64,000 bases of DNA, taken from Chloroflexota bacterium (GTDB taxonomy: Bacteria; Chloroflexota; Dehalococcoidia; GIF9; AB-539-J10). Made by a program: the position numbers and the translations under genes. The notes under the pieces were generated by a model. That model ran no database searches and was not told the DNA's origin. It was given only the letters and a program-made list of their open reading frames with translations. Positions 61,312 to 64,000 of this stretch are shown piece by piece (positions within the stretch are counted from its first letter, which is position 1; each line of letters begins with the position of its first letter). The stretch covers positions 30,412-94,411 of the forward strand of contig JACAEN010000008.1 of the NCBI GenBank assembly GCA_013388845.1, in the 5' to 3' direction.

Positions 61312-62164
61312 TATTTTTTCTACCCCGCCCTTCCTCTTCCTTCAACAAATCGTTGAATATATCAGCGTGGTACAATTCGTGGTCCCTTATCCGGGTGAGA
61401 AGCTCTTTCAGGTCAGGCTCTTCAATTTCTTTGGCAGCACGGTCATATTCAGCCGCCACCTTTTTCTCAATCTTGATATCTGCCCGAAGCATATCAGCGG
61501 TCTTGGTGGATTTATCCACCTTGGTATGCTCAATCCTGGGACTGCCTTTATTGCCAATCATCTCCTCGGACAGCCATCCCAGATGCTGCATCTCATTTAT
61601 AGCCTGGTCCTCCATTTCCTTCTTGACATCCTTGTTGGGCGTCATATAGGAATGGAGAAGGTATTGCAGGATAACAGTATATTCATGCTCAATACCCCAG
61701 TTGAGAACGTTGGTAACCTTATCCTGTCGAGAGCACCTTAAATCCCTGAGACTTTCTTTTTGAGCCTTAGTTACAAAGTGTTCAAAGTCGCCATGGTGTG
61801 ATTTTTCATCGGAAAGAATTCGCTTCAGCAGCCGCCTTATCTCAGGATTGTCGATGGCCTTGATGTGCTCTTCATATAAAGCAATGGCATCTTTTTCCTG
61901 AAGCACATCGTTCCTCATCCAATCGGGAACCGATTCGCCGCCCGTGCGCATGTCTCCCCTCTCAATGCTGGGAGTGCCGCCCAGGCTGACTATGGTCTCA
62001 GCCAGCCAATCAAAATGGCGCATTTCTTCCCGGGCAATGGCTTCGATTTCACAGGCCATCTCGCCCTCACCCATGGCATAGGCATGGACCAAATACTGAA
62101 TTATGGCTGCGTGTTCCCCCTCGAGGTCTTTATTTAGTAAAGCAATAATTTTACTTTTGTCCAT
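61295..62164 (-). CDS. Ferritin-like protein with two tandem four-helix domains
   Basis: 289 residues. Domain 1 (about 1-130) has [20 protein letters not shown] and [20 protein letters not shown] with the ExxH iron ligands and [10 protein letters not shown]. Domain 2 (about 140-280) has [37 protein letters not shown] and [12 protein letters not shown]. Each domain has a full di-iron set, so the protein is a fused pair of bacterioferritin-like domains. It stores or oxidises iron, limiting Fenton chemistry. It overlaps copA. Confidence 0.87.
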   Translation of the reverse strand: MDKSKIIALLNKDLEGEHAAIIQYLVHAYAMGEGEMACEIEAIAREEMRHFDWLAETIVSLGGTPSIERGDMRTGGESVPDWMRNDVLQEKDAIALYEEHIKAIDNPEIRRLLKRILSDEKSHHGDFEHFVTKAQKESLRDLRCSRQDKVTNVLNWGIEHEYTVILQYLLHSYMTPNKDVKKEMEDQAINEMQHLGWLSEEMIGNKGSPRIEHTKVDKSTKTADMLRADIKIEKKVAAEYDRAAKEIEEPDLKELLTRIRDHELYHADIFNDLLKEEEGRGRKNSERRN

Positions 62165-62293
62165 TTGTCTCTCCTGTGTCGCCCACTTTCTTGTCTATTT
62201 CATCGCGATAAACACTTAGCCCTCCGTACCAACAAGTTGTTGGTCTTATGAGGGGAAGACACTCCCTATATAAATTCAATATCGCCTGGAATA

Positions 62294-62515
62294 TTACTTT
62301 ATCAGCTTGGTTCCCTTTTCACTGAGCTTGTACTTATCTTCTTTTTGGTCAGCCAGTCCAGCTTGAGTAAGCTCACGGAGCCCGCTCCTCACCCTGAACA
62401 AGGGAAGTCCAGTTTCCTTGGCGATTTCTTCGGGAGACTTCAACCCTGCCTGCAGGGCGCGGAGCATCTTGGTACCTGACTCGGTAGGTTTACCATCGGG
62501 GCTAATACATGCCAT
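62294..62515 (-). CDS. Small winged-helix protein
   Basis: 73 residues: GTKMLRALQAGLKSPEEIAK, then TGLPLFRVRSGLRELTQAGL and ADQKEDKYKLSEKGTKLIK, a winged helix-turn-helix with the wing at YKLSEKG. It may regulate the stress genes around it. No effector domain or Cys cluster is present. It lies 23 bp after the peroxiredoxin stop. Confidence 0.75.
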   Translation of the reverse strand: MACISPDGKPTESGTKMLRALQAGLKSPEEIAKETGLPLFRVRSGLRELTQAGLADQKEDKYKLSEKGTKLIK

Positions 62516-62538
62516 ATTATCCTCCTATAAAGATGTGT

Positions 62539-63198
62539 CTAGAGCTTTTTCTTACATAGATACCAGTCCACGCACTTGTATCCTTGCTTGAGCCTCTCTT
62601 CAGCCATCTCCTGCGTGTTCGGCGGCGGCACCACTACCTCATCACCCGGTCGCCAGTTGGCCGGAGTAGCGACGCCGTGTTTGTCCGTGGTTTGTAAGGC
62701 GTCTATTATTCTCAGTATTTCGTCCATGTTCCTGCCGGTGGTCAGCGGGTAGTAGAGTATCGTCCTGATTTTCTGGTTGGGGTCGATTATGAACACGCAT
62801 CTGACAGTCTCCGTCTTGCTCTGACCGGGGTGAATCATGCCATAGGCCAGAGAAACTTCCTTGTTGAGGTCAGCGATAATGGGGAATGGTATTTTTACCC
62901 CCATTTTTTCTTCCACATTGCGCACCCAGGCAATATGAGAGGAGACACTGTCTACACTAAGACCCAGAAGCTCCACCCCCCGCTTTTGTAGTTTGGGATG
63001 AATCTCGGTAAAAGCGATGAACTCAGTAGTGCACACCGGGGTAAAATCCGCCGGGTGAGAAAAGAGAATCAGCCAGCTCCCCTTAAAGTCTTCCAGCTTG
63101 AGCGTCCCATGAGTGGTTACTGCCTCAAAAGCTGGCGCCGGCTCGCCTATCCGGGGCATGTGACCTGTTTGTTCTTTTATTTCTTCCATGTTAGACAC
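62539..63198 (-). CDS. Peroxiredoxin, Prx6/1-Cys type
   Basis: 219 residues with the peroxidatic motif SHPADFTPVCTTEFIAF and the C-terminal arm PANWRPGDEVVVPPPNTQEM of Prx6-type enzymes. It reduces peroxides with thiols. The last residues (KCVDWYLCKKKL) include two Cys that could act in resolution, as in archaeal members such as Aeropyrum Tpx. It lies between the winged-helix gene and sod in one transcript direction. Confidence 0.93.
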   Translation of the reverse strand: MSNMEEIKEQTGHMPRIGEPAPAFEAVTTHGTLKLEDFKGSWLILFSHPADFTPVCTTEFIAFTEIHPKLQKRGVELLGLSVDSVSSHIAWVRNVEEKMGVKIPFPIIADLNKEVSLAYGMIHPGQSKTETVRCVFIIDPNQKIRTILYYPLTTGRNMDEILRIIDALQTTDKHGVATPANWRPGDEVVVPPPNTQEMAEERLKQGYKCVDWYLCKKKL

Positions 63199-63308
63199 CT
63201 CCTTTAATTGTACTTTTTTAATTCTAAAAGGCCTCTCTTAGCTTCGTTCTTTCCCATCAACCTCCTTTCCTATCACATCTAACTTATCCGTCCACCCTTG
63301 CCCTAAAA

Positions 63309-63923
63309 CTACTTGAATATTCTTTCCAGCCTCTTATTCACCTCATCCCAGTTGACGATGTTCCAGAAGGCATCAACGAATTTGGCTCTGTCATTCTTGT
63401 AATCCAGATAATAAGCATGTTCCCAGACATCAACAACCATGAGGATGGTAAACATGGGATAAACATTTGTATTATGTTTTTCTATCTGCATTATTATTGG
63501 TCTGTTAGTTTGCCTGCAGAAACTGAGTGCTGCCCACCCCGAGCCTTCCACACTGGTAGCAGCCAGACTGAATTCCTTTTTGAATCTGTCGAAACTACCA
63601 AACTCCTTTTCTATGGCTGTGCCCAAATTTCCGGTTGGCTTTCCACCACCTTTGCCCGATGGCGCCATGTTAGTCCAGAACAATGAGTGTAGCAGATGCC
63701 CTCCGATATGAAACGAGAGCTCTTTCAAGGTAGCTTTAACATCAAAGTCGGTACCTTCTTTGCGAGCCTTGTCCAGCCTCTCGAGTATGGCATTAGCACT
63801 ATTGACGTACGCCTGATGATGCTTTTGATGGTGTAGAGTTAACTGTTCCTGGGATATATATGGCTGCAATTCACCATATCCGTAGGGCAATTGCGGCAGG
63901 ACATAAAACCTAGCTTTTTCCAT
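63309..63923 (-). CDS. sodA: Superoxide dismutase (Fe/Mn)
   Basis: 204 residues from the ATG at 63923, which has AGGAGG ten bases upstream; the open frame ten codons earlier is unlike the family. Ligands: [13 protein letters not shown] (His), [15 protein letters not shown] (His), [20 protein letters not shown] (Asp and His). It converts superoxide to peroxide, which the adjacent peroxiredoxin removes. The metal cannot be decided from the motifs alone. It is the upstream gene of the stress block; a 17-codon frame with GGAGG lies in the 110-bp gap to prx but is not counted. Confidence 0.95.
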   Translation of the reverse strand: MEKARFYVLPQLPYGYGELQPYISQEQLTLHHQKHHQAYVNSANAILERLDKARKEGTDFDVKATLKELSFHIGGHLLHSLFWTNMAPSGKGGGKPTGNLGTAIEKEFGSFDRFKKEFSLAATSVEGSGWAALSFCRQTNRPIIMQIEKHNTNVYPMFTILMVVDVWEHAYYLDYKNDRAKFVDAFWNIVNWDEVNKRLERIFK

Positions 63924-64000
63924 AAGTCTTTTTCCTCCTTTCCAAAATTCCATTTCCTTAGCTCCCTGCCCAAAATCACTTTAATCTCTTTTTTGATTCC

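Noticed and set aside
63204-63257. 17-codon minus-strand frame between sod and the peroxiredoxin gene, with GGAGG in front
   Set aside because: The spacing from the GGAGG to the ATG is only about three bases, and nothing else supports a leader peptide.

Overview
The window looks like a chromosomal segment of an anaerobic bacterium of the Chloroflexota, most probably class Dehalococcoidia. This is an inference from several things together. The 16S rRNA gene stands alone, with no 23S or 5S gene within reach. The heat-shock genes run hrcA-grpE-dnaK with a CIRCE operator. An aconitase-type LeuC/LeuD pair sits beside an isocitrate dehydrogenase. Short palindromic repeats fill many intergenic gaps. 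A 16S search would settle the lineage. Most of the segment is housekeeping; the accessory material is concentrated at 10.2-16.3 kb and 37.8-40.1 kb.

0-9.2 kb: rluD (cut by the window edge), lspA and a DksA-type zinc-finger gene overlap on the minus strand, followed upstream by a divergent ATP-type PEP carboxykinase and dnaK-grpE-hrcA. hrcA and glyA diverge from a shared region in which both sigma-70-type promoters and the CIRCE element can be read. 9.2-16.3 kb: prs, secA and an FmdB-type gene alternate with a HicBA module, a VapBC module, a small zinc-binding protein and an EVE-nuclease fusion. Both toxin-antitoxin modules sit directly after a host stop codon and are flanked by exact direct repeats of that host gene's 3' end (47 bp for prs, 22 bp for fmdB). 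I regard this as the most unusual structure in the window.

16.4-34 kb: HNH nuclease, ricT-holB-lysA, an ArsB-type permease, a hidden 24-residue Lys/Ala-rich protein with a near-perfect ribosome binding site, the citrate-to-2-oxoglutarate module, and folate genes folP-folK-PTPS in which the PTPS may replace FolB. Next come CDF and MFS transporters, a dCMP deaminase, a small kinase, an archaeal-type dUTPase (together a dUMP-producing set) and a B12-binding radical SAM protein. 34-36 kb: 16S rRNA with its processing stem and promoter, and tRNA-Asp. 36-49.9 kb: SLC13-type permease, an alkyltransferase-like protein, a frameshifted DUF3795 gene, a BtrH-like protein, rny-ymdB, a sirtuin, prfA-prmC, a DUF89 protein, tRNA-Ala, hpf, comF, thpR and an amidohydrolase.

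49.9-64 kb: an RNase J-like enzyme, a small protein made of two repeats, then three tandem AMP-forming acetyl-CoA synthetase paralogues. Paralogues 2 and 3 have lost the acetate-pocket tryptophan, and paralogue 3 has also lost the catalytic, acetylatable lysine. The window ends with an oxygen and metal stress block: Rieske protein, YHS protein, CopA, double-domain ferritin, a winged-helix protein, peroxiredoxin and superoxide dismutase. At least four families of short palindromic repeats occupy the gaps. Some are nested in one another, one supplies the stop codon of holB, one abuts the ymdB start, and one lies inside a coding sequence.
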